Translations under genes and position numbers: made by a program
In this document: one piece after another, positions 38,210 through 48,685 of the stretch
Numbering within the stretch: the stretch's first letter is position 1
Layout: the number at the start of each line of letters is the position of its first letter
Notes under the pieces: generated by a model
What the model was told of the DNA's origin: nothing
Database searches by the model: none
Seen by the model: the letters and a program-made list of their open reading frames with translations, nothing else
NCBI RefSeq assembly: GCF_014235845.1
Contig: NZ_JACJUQ010000002.1
Coordinates: forward strand, 286,751 to 350,750
Source: Pontivivens nitratireducens
GTDB lineage: Bacteria; Pseudomonadota; Alphaproteobacteria; Rhodobacterales; Rhodobacteraceae
Length of the DNA: 64,000 nt
Direction: 5' to 3'

Positions 38210-38773
38210 TCATTCCAGACCGCGGGCCATCGCGGCGACGCCGGTGCGGGCGACCTCGACGAGGCCCAGCGGCACCATCAGATCGACGAAGGCGTCGATC
38301 TTGTTCGGGACGCCGGTCAGCTCGAAAACGAAGCTCTCGGTCGTGGTGTCCATGACGCGGGCGCGGAAGATTTCGGCCGTGCGCAGCGCCTCGACCCGTT
38401 CGTTGCCGGTGCCGGCGACCTTGACCAGAGCCAGTTCCCGCTCGACGCTGGGCCCCTCGACGGTCAGGTCGTGGACCTCATGCACCACGACCATACGTTC
38501 GAGCTGGTGCTTGATCTGCACGATCACCTGCGGCGTGCCGGTGGTGACGACGGTGATGCGTGAGCGGTGGCCTGTATGATCGACCTCCGCCACGGTCAGG
38601 CTGTCGATGTTGTAGCCCCGGCCCGAGAACAGCCCGATGACGCGCGCCAGCACGCCATCGACGTTGTCCACCAGTACGGCGAGGGTGTGACGCTCATCCA
38701 CATCGGAGAACGGGGTCTTGAGGTCGTAGGCGCTCTTTTTCGAGCTGCCCTTCTTGAGGTCTAGCGGGCTCAT
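38210..38773 (-). CDS. ilvN: Acetolactate synthase small subunit
   Basis: A 187-residue regulatory subunit. The N-terminal ACT domain reads 'HTLAVLVDNVDGVLARVIGL' and 'FSGRGYNIDSLTVAEVDHTG', with the valine-sensing core; the C-terminal ALS_ss_C domain includes 'ALRTAEIFRARVMDTTTESF' and 'ELTGVPNKIDAFVDLMVPLG'. It gives valine feedback inhibition to IlvB. An extra basic N-terminal tail of about 25 residues ('SPLDLKKGSSKKSAYDLK') precedes the ACT domain. It is 167 nt downstream of ilvB on the same strand and under the same attenuator unless a second promoter exists in the gap. Confidence 0.95.
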   Translation of the reverse strand: MSPLDLKKGSSKKSAYDLKTPFSDVDERHTLAVLVDNVDGVLARVIGLFSGRGYNIDSLTVAEVDHTGHRSRITVVTTGTPQVIVQIKHQLERMVVVHEVHDLTVEGPSVERELALVKVAGTGNERVEALRTAEIFRARVMDTTTESFVFELTGVPNKIDAFVDLMVPLGLVEVARTGVAAMARGLE

Positions 38774-38940
38774 CTGACGCTCCTCCAGGATGTTCCCCGC
38801 GGGGAACAGGTTAATGGCAATTGGTTGAAGAAAATCCTACAACCGTTTGTTTTGGCGGGTCGATCCCAGTTCAGGATCGCCGCCCCGGGTTAATGCGACA
38901 TCCCCGATCCGGCAGGATCGCGGGGAGGCCAAGCCGGTGC

Positions 38941-40692
<1,752 letters not shown>

Positions 40693-40749
40693 GGGTCTGT
40701 CTCTCTTCCTGACGGGCACGTGGCCCTGTTTCAAATGTGCATAAGGCAT

Positions 40750-40771
40750 AAAAAAACCCCCGGTTGGGGGT
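40750..40771 (-). terminator. Attenuator terminator of ilvBN
   Basis: On the minus strand ACCCCC, loop AACC, GGGGGT and a T-run (A-run 40750-40756 on the plus strand) make a textbook intrinsic terminator 58 nt upstream of the ilvB ATG. Confidence 0.85.
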
Positions 40772-40806
40772 CAAGCGCACCTGCTGCCGTGGGGATCATC
40801 CCCGCG

Positions 40807-40845
40807 TCAGGTGCGCTGTCCGATAATTACTACGAGAGTTGTCAT
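40807..40845 (-). CDS. ilvB leader peptide
   Basis: ATG 40845 to TGA 40807-40809 encodes MTTLVVIIGQRT, 12 residues with one Leu, two Val and two Ile in a row, preceded by AAAGGAAAAAGCC as RBS. Together with the following hairpins it fits a branched-chain amino acid attenuation leader. The peptide itself has no function beyond ribosome stalling. Confidence 0.82.
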   Translation of the reverse strand: MTTLVVIIGQRT

Positions 40846-40868
40846 GGCTTTTTCCTTTGCACGACCCT

Positions 40869-40896
40869 GTTTTACCCTCTTGGCAGGTGGGGTCAA
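40869..40896 (-). promoter_or_regulatory. Sigma-70 promoter of the ilvBN operon
   Basis: On the minus strand, -35 TTGACC (40891-40896), 16 nt, -10 TAAAAC (40869-40874). The predicted start near 40862 is about 17 nt before the leader ATG. Confidence 0.65.
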
Positions 40897-41026
40897 CACC
40901 GTATTATGGGGAAAGTGGCGCAAAAGGGGGATTTACTGAAATTAAATGTCGCGTCTGGCGCTGTGCGCGCAGCTTTAGATATCGGGGCGGAGGGATGCGA
41001 ATCGATTTCAGGGTGTCGCGCCCGGA

Positions 41027-41659
41027 TCAGTCCGTCAGGCCCAGCAAGCCGCTTTCCAGAACGTAGCGGGTCAGGCCCGCCGTCGTCTCGATCGCCAGCT
41101 TGCGCTTGATGTTCTTTCGGTGGGTTTCGACCGTGCGCACGGAGATTTCGAGTTCGCGCCCGACTTCCTTGTTCGACAACCCGCGGGCGAGGCGCAGCAG
41201 GACGATCTGTTCGCGACTGGTCAGGGGTTCGCGGTCGCAGTCCAAGGTGGGCTGCATCGCGCCATCGATACCGGTGCACAGATAGGTCTCCCCCGCATGA
41301 ACGTTCTCGATCGCCTCGACGATCTCCTCGGTCGGGACGTCCTTGAGCAGGTAGCCCTTTGCACCATGACGCAGGGCGGTCGCGATATATTCGGGATTGT
41401 CGTGCATGGACAGGATGATGATCCGGGCGGCGGGGTCGCGTTCCAGAACCAGTTCCGTCGCCGTCAGCCCGTTCATGCCGGGCATGTTCAGGTCCATCAG
41501 GGTGATGTCGGGGTCCAGCCGTTCGATGGCGGTGACAGCATCGCGGCCGTTCGTGACGGAGGCGATCAGGTCGATCTGGTCAAAGGTTTCGAGCACCGCT
41601 TTTACCCCCTCGGTAACAAGGGGATGATCGTCGGCAAGGATGACGCGGATGGGGATCAT
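41027..41659 (-). CDS. NarL/LuxR-family response regulator
   Basis: A 210-residue response regulator. The receiver domain has the acidic pair D10/D11 in 'VILADDHPLV', the phosphoacceptor D56 in 'DITLMDLNMPG', and K in 'GYLLKDVPTE'. The C-terminal LuxR-type HTH covers about 145-205 ('LTSREQIVLLRLARGLSNKE', 'VGRELEISVRTVETHRKNIK'). It overlaps the sensor kinase gene by 4 nt, so the pair is co-translated. The divergent TRAP transporter 1.6 kb away is the likely target, by analogy with MctSR-type systems (inference). Confidence 0.93.
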   Translation of the reverse strand: MIPIRVILADDHPLVTEGVKAVLETFDQIDLIASVTNGRDAVTAIERLDPDITLMDLNMPGMNGLTATELVLERDPAARIIILSMHDNPEYIATALRHGAKGYLLKDVPTEEIVEAIENVHAGETYLCTGIDGAMQPTLDCDREPLTSREQIVLLRLARGLSNKEVGRELEISVRTVETHRKNIKRKLAIETTAGLTRYVLESGLLGLTD

Positions 41660-43068
41660 GCGAACTTTCTCTGCTCCGTTGGGGCACCGGACATCAGGTG
41701 GCAGGCCGGCAGGCTGGCCTCGATGCGCGTCCCCCTGGTCGAGGATGAGATGCGGAAGGTGCCGCCCAGATGCTCCATCCGTTCGGCCATGTTGCGCTGT
41801 CCAATGCCCGTACCGCCCCGGCGCGACGGTGTAAATCCGCAGCCGTTATCGGTGATCGTCATCGAGGCGCCGGAGCGATGCAGGATGACGCGCAGGACGA
41901 CCTCGGTCGCGGCGGAGTGGCGTTCGACATTGGTCAATGCCTCCTGCGCGACACGGAACAGCGCCGTCTTGCCATCGACCGAGAGGGAGTTGCGCACCGC
42001 GACGGTATCGACCCGAGTCACGATCCCGCTGCGTTCCTGAAATTCCTCGGCCAGCGATTTCAGGGCGGGGGACAGGCCCAGATCGTCCAGCGCGCCGGGG
42101 CGCAGGTCACGGCTGATGCGGCGCACCTCCTTGATGGCGAGGGTCAGCCCCTCGGACGGTTTTTGCAGCGTCGCCTCCAGGTCATCGGCACCGGTCTTGA
42201 TCTTGCGCTTCGCCAGTTCCAGCCCGTAGCGGATGCTGACGAGGATTTGCGAGATGGAATCGTGCAATTCACGTGCGACGCGTGCGCGCTCCTCCTCCTG
42301 CGTGTGAACGATGCGCTGCGTCAGGACGGCCAGTTTCGAATCTGCCAGGCGCCGTTCGCGCAGATTGATCAGCATTCCCGAGGCAAAGACGCCGATAAGA
42401 AAAATCAGGGTGATCGCCGCGATCCAGACAAATGTGTCCTTGATCCGGGCCTCCATCTCCGCCCGCTTGACGGCGACATGCGCGCGAACGTCGTCGATAA
42501 AGATGCCGGTGCCGATCGCCCATTGCCAGTCCTGAAGCCCGATAACGTAGCTGACGATGGGGCTTTCCTCGGCGCTGGATGGTTTGGGCCAGACATATTC
42601 GTGATAGCCGCCGCCGTTGCGGGCCAGCGCGATCAGCGGCTCCACCACCGGCGTGCCCGATCCGTCCGTCAGGTCGATCAGGTTGCGGCCGATCAGGTCC
42701 GTCTGCTTGGGGCTGACCAGGTTGACGCCGTCGTAATCGTAAACGAAGAAAAACCCGTCTTTTCCGTAGGTCATCGCCGCGAGGATTTGCGTGGCGCGGT
42801 TCTTGGCCTCCTGATCGTCGGGCCCGGCGGGGCCGTAGATGTGATAGATCGCGTTGCGGGCCAGCGCCATGTAATTGCGTAATTCGCCTTGCTTTGCCTC
42901 CAGCAGGGTTTCCTCCAGAAAGGCGATTTCATCCTCGGCCAGTTGCCGCGCCTGATAGGCGACCAGCCCCGCAATGCTGCCCATCGCCAGAACCAGCGGA
43001 ACCGTCGCCAGAAAGAAGATCTTCTGGCCGTAGGTCAGGTTGAGCTGGAAACGTTGTCGATCAATCAT
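41656..43068 (-). CDS. Cache-domain sensor histidine kinase (NarL-partner type)
   Basis: A 470-residue membrane kinase. TM1 at about 15-37 ('IFFLATVPLVLAMGSIAGLV'), a periplasmic sCache domain with 'TYGKDGFFFVYDYDGVNLVS' and 'GGGYHEYVWPKP', TM2 at about 220-240 ('FVWIAAITLIFLIGVFASGM'), a HisKA_3 dimerisation domain with the phosphoacceptor histidine near 267 in 'RVARELHDSISQIL', and a HATPase domain ('ALTNVERHSAATEV', 'DNGCGFTPSRRGGTGIGQRN'). Cache domains of this type bind small organic acids. ATG 43068 fits the N-terminal helix; its RBS is weak. It diverges from the TRAP binding-protein gene across 207 nt. Confidence 0.92.
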   Translation of the reverse strand: MIDRQRFQLNLTYGQKIFFLATVPLVLAMGSIAGLVAYQARQLAEDEIAFLEETLLEAKQGELRNYMALARNAIYHIYGPAGPDDQEAKNRATQILAAMTYGKDGFFFVYDYDGVNLVSPKQTDLIGRNLIDLTDGSGTPVVEPLIALARNGGGYHEYVWPKPSSAEESPIVSYVIGLQDWQWAIGTGIFIDDVRAHVAVKRAEMEARIKDTFVWIAAITLIFLIGVFASGMLINLRERRLADSKLAVLTQRIVHTQEEERARVARELHDSISQILVSIRYGLELAKRKIKTGADDLEATLQKPSEGLTLAIKEVRRISRDLRPGALDDLGLSPALKSLAEEFQERSGIVTRVDTVAVRNSLSVDGKTALFRVAQEALTNVERHSAATEVVLRVILHRSGASMTITDNGCGFTPSRRGGTGIGQRNMAERMEHLGGTFRISSSTRGTRIEASLPACHLMSGAPTEQRKFA

Positions 43069-43275
43069 GGAAGTCCACGGACAATGGAGTATCAAGCCCC
43101 GCCGCCCGGTCAAGGTCAACAGTTATGGTCGCGTCGTGGTCAGATTTTGAGGCGCGGCGCAATTTAATTTCGGATCTACGGGCTAATGGGTATTCCACGC
43201 CGCGCGGCATATGTTTAGGATCGGTCTTGTTTATCGATCCGCCCATTCAAGGGTGGGCGTTATAGGGAGAAAAAT

Positions 43276-44358
43276 ATGGATCGTCGCTCTTTTCTGAAGA
43301 ACACAGCTATCGGTGGCTCCACTGCCGCCGCAGCGACGCTGGCCGCACCCGCCTATGCGCAGGGTCGCCGCACGCTGACGCTGGTCACGACATGGGGTCG
43401 CGGGCTTGCCGGTGTGCATGACAGCGCGCAATACTGTGCGGACATGATCACCGCCGCGACCGACGGTGCGCTGACGGTCGAGTTGAAGGCCGCAGGCGAA
43501 CTGGTGGGTGCCTTCGAAGTGTTCGACGCCGTCTCCTCCGGTCAGGCGGACATGTATCACGGTGTGGATTACTATTTCCTCAACCAGCACCCTGCCTTTG
43601 CCCTGTTCTCACAGATTCCCTTCGGCATGACACCGCAGGAGATGAACACCTGGTACTATTCCGACGGCGGAATGGAGCTGAACCACGAACTGGGCGCGCT
43701 GTTCAACCTCAAGCCGTTCCTCTCAGGCAATACCGGCGCACAGGCGGGCGGCTGGTTCTCTCGCCGGATCGAATCCGCCGAGGATTTCAACGGCCTCAAG
43801 TTCCGTATGCCCGGGCAGGGCGGTCAGGTGCTGGCCAAGCTGGGCGCATCCGTTCAGAACCTTCCCGGTGCGGAGGTCTATCAGGCGCTGGCATCCGGCG
43901 CGATCGACGGAACCGAGTGGATCGGCCCCTGGGCGGATGAGAAGGCCGGTTTCCAGGAAATCTCCAAGATCTACTACCCCGCCGGTTTCCATGAGCCTGG
44001 CCCCGCCCTGACCCTGACCACCAATCTCGACGTGTTCAACGAATTGTCACCGACGCATCAGACGATCATCGAAACCGTCTGTGCGGCATCGAACATGAAC
44101 ACGCTGTCAATGTTCCTCTCCGAGAACGCGGCCGCGCTTGAGCGTCTTCAGTCCGCCGGTGTCGAACTGCACGAATTCCCCGATGATGTCTGGGACGCAT
44201 TCTACACCGCCTCGCAGGAGGTCATCGAGGAGAGCATGGGCGACGATCTGTATCGCCGCACCTATGAATCCGCGATGGCTTCGCAGGAATCCAGCTCGAA
44301 ATGGGTCAACGATTCCTCGGGCGTGTTTATGAAGCAGCGTCAGCGTATTCTGGGCTGA
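43276..44358 (+). CDS. TRAP transporter solute-binding protein (DctP family, TakP-like)
   Basis: A 360-residue periplasmic binding protein. The N-terminus MDRRSFLKNTAIGG is a twin-arginine signal ('RRSFLK') with cleavage after 'AAPAYA'. The mature protein contains 'LTLVTTWGRGLAGVHD', 'FEVFDAVSSGQADMYHGVDY' and 'NGLKFRMPGQGGQVLAKLGA'; the last has the arginine that binds the ligand carboxylate in DctP proteins. It resembles the TakP/2-oxo acid branch, so a mono- or oxo-carboxylate is the likely substrate. A GGGAG RBS stands 8 nt upstream. A hairpin separates it from the permease genes, allowing excess of the binding protein. Confidence 0.9.
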   Translation: MDRRSFLKNTAIGGSTAAAATLAAPAYAQGRRTLTLVTTWGRGLAGVHDSAQYCADMITAATDGALTVELKAAGELVGAFEVFDAVSSGQADMYHGVDYYFLNQHPAFALFSQIPFGMTPQEMNTWYYSDGGMELNHELGALFNLKPFLSGNTGAQAGGWFSRRIESAEDFNGLKFRMPGQGGQVLAKLGASVQNLPGAEVYQALASGAIDGTEWIGPWADEKAGFQEISKIYYPAGFHEPGPALTLTTNLDVFNELSPTHQTIIETVCAASNMNTLSMFLSENAAALERLQSAGVELHEFPDDVWDAFYTASQEVIEESMGDDLYRRTYESAMASQESSSKWVNDSSGVFMKQRQRILG

Positions 44359-44374
44359 TAGCCGAACCATTGGC

Positions 44375-44400
44375 GGGGCGCAGCGATATGCGCCCCGTTT
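44375..44400 (+). terminator. Partial terminator between TRAP binding protein and permease genes
   Basis: GGGGCGCA (44375-44382) and TGCGCCCC (44389-44396) form a perfect 8-bp stem followed by GTTTCT, 17 nt after the dctP-type stop. It would reduce read-through into the membrane subunits or protect the upstream mRNA. Confidence 0.55.
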
Positions 44401-44450
44401 CTCCGGTTCGTGGACCGGACCTCTTCCTTCAATAATCCGACGGGTGTGCG

Positions 44451-45350
44451 ATGCTTGATGCGTTGAGCTGGTTCTTTGGCAATCTGTGGGCCGGGGTGGC
44501 CGGCATCTTTGTGGCTTTGGCAAATCCGGGCGCGTGGCTGAACTGGTTCGAGGACAGTGAAAGCCTCATGCGGTTCATCTTTTACGGTGCCTCGACGGAA
44601 TTGTTTTTCGCACTGCTCGCGATCTTTACCGCTGTTCTGATTGCCGGATTGTTTCACCGACCGTTCCTATGGGGGGTCGTGCGGGTGATCGAGTACGGCC
44701 AGAACGCACTTGGGCGGTTCTTCGCCTATGCGGCGCTGTTGCTGGTGCTGCAACAGGTCGTCATCATCTTTCTGCAACGTCTGTTCCGTGAGGGCGCGAT
44801 CACCTTCGGTATCGGGGATGTCGGCTTTACCCAGGACATATCGTGGTGGTCCGAGGAGCTGAAACTCTACAACGCTTTGATTGTTGCGCTCTGCGTCGGA
44901 TACACGTTCGTGCAGGGCGGTCATGTGCGGGTCGATCTGTTTTATGCCGGCGCGAAATATCGGACGAAGAAGATCGTGGATATGTTGGGATCGGCCCTGT
45001 TGCTGATGCCGTTGACCGTGGTCATCTGGATGTTCGCCTGGTACTTCATGTGGCGCAACATGATCCGCCCGCCCGTCGCCGTGACCAATACGCTCGATCA
45101 GATGTTGAGCAGGGCGCAGGTCGTTCGCTGGGATATCGAAACCATCGGTTTCAGTCCCAACGGCTTCAACGCCTACATCCTGTTCAAGGTTCTGATCCTG
45201 GCATTTGCCGGTCTGATGTTCCTGATGGCGTGGTCTTTCCTCTACCGCTCGCTGCTGGAATGCATCGAGGGGCCGGAAAGCGACGGCAAGTATATCGACA
45301 AGGACCAGCTGGGCGATGAAATCGCCGAGACCGCGTCCGAAATCCACTAA
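44451..45350 (+). CDS. TRAP transporter small permease (DctQ type, long form)
   Basis: A 299-residue membrane protein, longer than the usual 160-220 residues of DctQ. Hydrophobic helices include 'LFFALLAIFTAVLIAGLF', 'FFAYAALLLVLQQVVIIFLQ', 'LLLMPLTVVIWMFAWYFMW' and 'VLILAFAGLMFLMAWSFLY'; the conserved 'GGHVRVDLFY' motif is the DctQ signature. An extra N-terminal helix pair explains the length, as in other long TRAP small permeases of roseobacters. It starts at ATG 44451 and is followed by the large permease after 30 nt. Confidence 0.88.
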   Translation: MLDALSWFFGNLWAGVAGIFVALANPGAWLNWFEDSESLMRFIFYGASTELFFALLAIFTAVLIAGLFHRPFLWGVVRVIEYGQNALGRFFAYAALLLVLQQVVIIFLQRLFREGAITFGIGDVGFTQDISWWSEELKLYNALIVALCVGYTFVQGGHVRVDLFYAGAKYRTKKIVDMLGSALLLMPLTVVIWMFAWYFMWRNMIRPPVAVTNTLDQMLSRAQVVRWDIETIGFSPNGFNAYILFKVLILAFAGLMFLMAWSFLYRSLLECIEGPESDGKYIDKDQLGDEIAETASEIH

Positions 45351-45380
45351 AGCCACAAAACACCAAGGGGCACGGATCAC

Positions 45381-47744
45381 ATGTTGTTCGGTATGGACGG
45401 GGTCGAGATTGGCCTGATTATCACCTTCGCTTGCCTGTTCGGGGCGATCATGTCGGGTTACCCGGTGGCGTTTTCCATCGGTGGTGCGGGCATCATCGCC
45501 TTCTTCATACTGGCGCTGCTCAGCGATGCGGGCATATTGCTGCATCAGGCGGTCGATGACCGGTCTGCGGAATATGCGCAACTGGTGGCCAGCGGTGTGG
45601 CGCGGGACACGATTTCGCTGTTTCGATATCCAGATTTGCCCACCTATGTGGAACCTCTGTTCGCGGAGGGGTGGCAGCGCGCCTTTGATCGCAATATCGC
45701 GTTGATTACCAACCGGATGAACGAGCGTGTCTTTGCCGGCCCGTCGATCGAGACGTTGCTGGCCGTGTCGATGTTCGTGTTGATGGGGATCACGCTGGAA
45801 CGGTCCCGCATCGCGAACGATTTGCTGACGACGATGGCGCGGGTGTTCGGGCCGCTGCCCGGCGGGCTGGCTGTGTCCATCGTGGTCGTGGGCGCGTTCC
45901 TCGCCGCCTCGACGGGTATCGTCGGCGCCACGGTGGTGACGATGGGCCTGCTGGCCCTGCCGACCATGTTGCGCAGCGGATATTCGCCGGAGCTGTCCAC
46001 AGGCGTGATCGCGGCCTCGGGGACGCTGGGACAGATCATTCCGCCCTCCATCGTGATCGTTCTGCTGGGCACCCTCGCGGGGGATTTGTACTCCACCGCG
46101 CAGGAGGAATTCGCGCAGGCGAACATGTGCCCCGACGCACTGACCTATCTGGGCGAACCTGCGGTCCTGTCGGTCGGCACCTTGTTTCAGGCGGCCCTGC
46201 TGCCCGGCATCTTCCTCGCGTTCCTCTACGCCGCCTATGCGTTCTGTTTCGCGATGGTGTTCCCCGACAAGGCTCCGCCCGTGCGTGGTGGACCCGGTGA
46301 GGTCAAGATTGTCGGCCCCTATCATAACGTTACCTGGTATCTGGGTGTTCCGGTCGCAATCATTCTGTTCGCCATCGGGTTGAGCACGGTGGGGCTGTCC
46401 GGGTCGCAGAATGTCAACGTCTCGACCATCGCGGCTCAGGGGCAGCAAGCGGTGCTGCGCACCAATGTCTCCGCCGATTGTCAGGCCTCGATGATCGAGC
46501 GGCACGGCCAGGACAAATGGGACCTCGCCGTCGCGCAGCAAGCGGAAATCGACGCGGATGGCGGCGCGCTGTCCCAGGAGGACCGTGTACTATCGCCCGA
46601 GCAGATGGCAGAGGCACGGGCGAGCGCCATTCAGAATGCGCCGATGCTCTCCTCCAACCTGATGCTGGTATGGGTCATGGCGGGGATCGCATTGGCCCTG
46701 TCCATCGCAACCGCGCCCAACCGGCCCATGCTGCCGATCTTTGTTGGGGTTGGCGCCATAGCTGCGGGCATCGTACTGGACGCGGCGTTTATCGGGCCGC
46801 TGACTTCACCCGGAACGACGTTCCTGATCCTGGCCATTCCGTTCGCGGCCTTGCTGTGGTCGATGCGCCACGTGGCCTCGCGTCTGGGTGAAAACGATCT
46901 GCTACGGGTCGTGTTCCCGCCGCTGGTTCTGATCGTGGCCGTGCTGGGGTCGATCCTGGGCGGCATCACGAACCCGACACCGGCGGCGGCGTTGGGGGCC
47001 GCGGGTGCGCTGTTGCTGGCGGCCTATCGCAAGCTGGCGGAGGACCCCGAGCGATCCGCGCTGCCGGTTCTGATCGGCACCCTCGCGATTGCCCTGATGC
47101 TGATCCTGGGCACGACCTTCGATCTTCGCATCTCCCTCGAGCAGGTCTCGGTCGAAAACTACATCGCCTTCGTCGTGGCGCTGATCTGCTACGCCATCAC
47201 GATGCTGACTTTGCTGTATTGTTGCTGGATCCTGTGGATCAAGGGCGTTCTGACCCCCGTGGTGCGTGAGACCGCGAAGGTTACCAGCATGGTGTTCGCG
47301 ATCCTGATTGGCTCCCAGTTGCTGAACCTCGTGCTGATTTCCTTCGGCGGGGAGCATTATATCCAGGATTTCCTCAAGAGCTTCGACAGTGAGCTCAAGG
47401 TCTTCCTGATCGTGATGCTGGTGCTGTTCATCCTGGGGTTCGTGCTCGATTTTCTGGAGATCATCTACATCGTGATCCCCATCGTCGGGCCGGTGATCTA
47501 TGGCGGGACGCTGGATCCGAAATGGGTGACGATCATGATTGCGGTGAACCTGCAAACCTCGTTCCTGACGCCTCCGTTCGGGTTCGCGCTGTTCTACCTG
47601 CGTGGTGTCGCGCCGGTCAGCGTCACGACCGGGCACATCTATCGCGGTGTTCTGCCATTCGTCGCGATCCAGATGCTCGGGCTGGGATTGCTCTGGTTGT
47701 TCCCATCCATCGTGACCATCGTGCCGGATCTGCTGTCGAACTGA
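45381..47744 (+). CDS. TRAP transporter large permease (DctM type, extended)
   Basis: A 787-residue membrane protein, far longer than the roughly 430-residue DctM. The DctM core is recognisable at both ends: 'LFGAIMSGYPVAFSIGGAG' and 'GSPSIETLLAVSMFVLMGIT'-like sequence near the N-terminus, 'VGAFLAASTGIVGATVVTMG', and at the C-terminus 'QTSFLTPPFGFALFYLRGVA'. Between them is an inserted region (about residues 320-600) with a periplasmic-type hydrophilic part ('QAVLRTNVSADCQASMIERH') and several added helices. Extended forms like this go with long small permeases. It uses a sodium gradient to import the bound solute. A strong terminator follows. Confidence 0.88.
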   Translation: MLFGMDGVEIGLIITFACLFGAIMSGYPVAFSIGGAGIIAFFILALLSDAGILLHQAVDDRSAEYAQLVASGVARDTISLFRYPDLPTYVEPLFAEGWQRAFDRNIALITNRMNERVFAGPSIETLLAVSMFVLMGITLERSRIANDLLTTMARVFGPLPGGLAVSIVVVGAFLAASTGIVGATVVTMGLLALPTMLRSGYSPELSTGVIAASGTLGQIIPPSIVIVLLGTLAGDLYSTAQEEFAQANMCPDALTYLGEPAVLSVGTLFQAALLPGIFLAFLYAAYAFCFAMVFPDKAPPVRGGPGEVKIVGPYHNVTWYLGVPVAIILFAIGLSTVGLSGSQNVNVSTIAAQGQQAVLRTNVSADCQASMIERHGQDKWDLAVAQQAEIDADGGALSQEDRVLSPEQMAEARASAIQNAPMLSSNLMLVWVMAGIALALSIATAPNRPMLPIFVGVGAIAAGIVLDAAFIGPLTSPGTTFLILAIPFAALLWSMRHVASRLGENDLLRVVFPPLVLIVAVLGSILGGITNPTPAAALGAAGALLLAAYRKLAEDPERSALPVLIGTLAIALMLILGTTFDLRISLEQVSVENYIAFVVALICYAITMLTLLYCCWILWIKGVLTPVVRETAKVTSMVFAILIGSQLLNLVLISFGGEHYIQDFLKSFDSELKVFLIVMLVLFILGFVLDFLEIIYIVIPIVGPVIYGGTLDPKWVTIMIAVNLQTSFLTPPFGFALFYLRGVAPVSVTTGHIYRGVLPFVAIQMLGLGLLWLFPSIVTIVPDLLSN

Positions 47745-47766
47745 TCTGAACGAACACTTCAAACGC

Positions 47767-47804
47767 AAAAGGCCCGCCCGGTGTAGTGACCGGGCGGGCC
47801 CTTT
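47767..47804. terminator. Bidirectional terminator after the TRAP operon
   Basis: AAAAGGCCCGCCCGG and CCGGGCGGGCCCTTT form a stem of about 11 strong pairs with an 8-nt loop, A-run on one side and T-run on the other, between the convergent TRAP permease and PRC-barrel genes. Confidence 0.85.
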
Positions 47805-47823
47805 CGTTAAAGGCAGGAAGCTA

Positions 47824-48456
47824 TCAGTCTGCTTCGGTGGCCTCGACGATTGCCACGAATTCGGCATCTGTCAGGGCAAGGATGATACCATCATCCGTTT
47901 TCGTGGTTGCACTGGCCATCAGCTTGAATTCGGCATCCGTGACGTTGGTATCCAGCGTCAGAGTTTGCAGGGCGCCGGCCTCCGTGCGCTCAACCTCACC
48001 GATGCGACCGATCTGCGTGCCGTCGAGGGTGGTTACGTATTCCCCGATCAGGGAGGCATTATCCAGCCCGGTCACGGGCGTACCCTTGGCGACGCGGGCG
48101 TCCAGCTCCTCAGCCGAAACAAAGCGATAGACGGTGGCTGTGGTCGTCATGTCAGCGCCCGGACCTTCGAGCAGGCCCGTGATCGCGGATCCGGTTCCGG
48201 CCACGAACTCACCAGTTGCGGTCACGGCGTCACCGGCCAGATTGACTGCTCCACCGACGGTGTCAGTTGCGAAATCGCCGGTCGCGCCGAGCGCGTCACC
48301 GACGGAATTCACGCCGTTGTCGCCGTCTTTTTCAATCTGAACTTGCGCTTCGGCGCTGGCTTCGGCGTTCACGGTAGGTGTGGTTTGCGAGAATGCGGGT
48401 GCCGCGACAAGTGCGAGCGCGGTCGATGCTGCCAAAGTTTTTTTCATAAATGTCAT
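47824..48456 (-). CDS. Exported PRC-barrel domain protein
   Basis: A 210-residue protein. After MTFM comes a Sec signal peptide ('KKTLAASTALALVAAPAFSQ'), then an Asp/Gly/Ala-rich region (about 25-110: 'VNSVGDALGATGDFATDTVG') and a C-terminal PRC-barrel-like domain ('ASLIGEYVTTLDGTQIGRIG', 'RTEAGALQTLTLDTNV'). Such proteins are periplasmic in Rhodobacteraceae and have no defined role. ATG 48456 has GAGAGG upstream and a fitting signal peptide; the longer frame reads through the promoter region. It is a single gene after a convergent terminator. Confidence 0.78.
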   Translation of the reverse strand: MTFMKKTLAASTALALVAAPAFSQTTPTVNAEASAEAQVQIEKDGDNGVNSVGDALGATGDFATDTVGGAVNLAGDAVTATGEFVAGTGSAITGLLEGPGADMTTTATVYRFVSAEELDARVAKGTPVTGLDNASLIGEYVTTLDGTQIGRIGEVERTEAGALQTLTLDTNVTDAEFKLMASATTKTDDGIILALTDAEFVAIVEATEAD

Positions 48457-48685
48457 CTGAGATATCCTCTCATCTGTTTCAAACTGCCCCTTAGAATCTG
48501 ACGGGACAGTGCGATAACGTGTGCTCCGCACTTTCGTTGCACATGCGGTGATCACAGATTTGATATCGTTACAGATCTTGAATGTTCGACAGCGACGGGC
48601 CACTGCGGTCGAAGGCCTTCTGTCAGTCATGTCAGAGCCGACTGAAAACCTGCGGAATCATTTTTTGTAGAGAAAGCGGTGGCGC

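Larger units (their letters stand above)
40750..40862 (-). promoter_or_regulatory. Transcription attenuator of ilvBN
   Basis: The leader RNA from about 40862 encodes a 12-residue peptide rich in Leu, Val and Ile, then can fold into alternative hairpins. GCGCACCTG at the end of the leader peptide pairs with CAGGTGCGC (minus-strand copy of 40775-40783); GGGGATGATCCCC (40791-40803) can pair internally or its GGGG can sequester the 5' CCCCC arm of the terminator (40757-40761). The last hairpin is followed by U7. Stalling at the Leu-Val-Val-Ile-Ile codons when charged tRNA is scarce should free the terminator arm for antitermination. Confidence 0.8.

Noticed and set aside
44667..46541. 624-codon minus-strand frame opposite the TRAP permeases
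   Set aside because: Antisense shadow of two membrane proteins; the translation is extremely rich in His, Gln and Arg, as expected from reversed hydrophobic codons.
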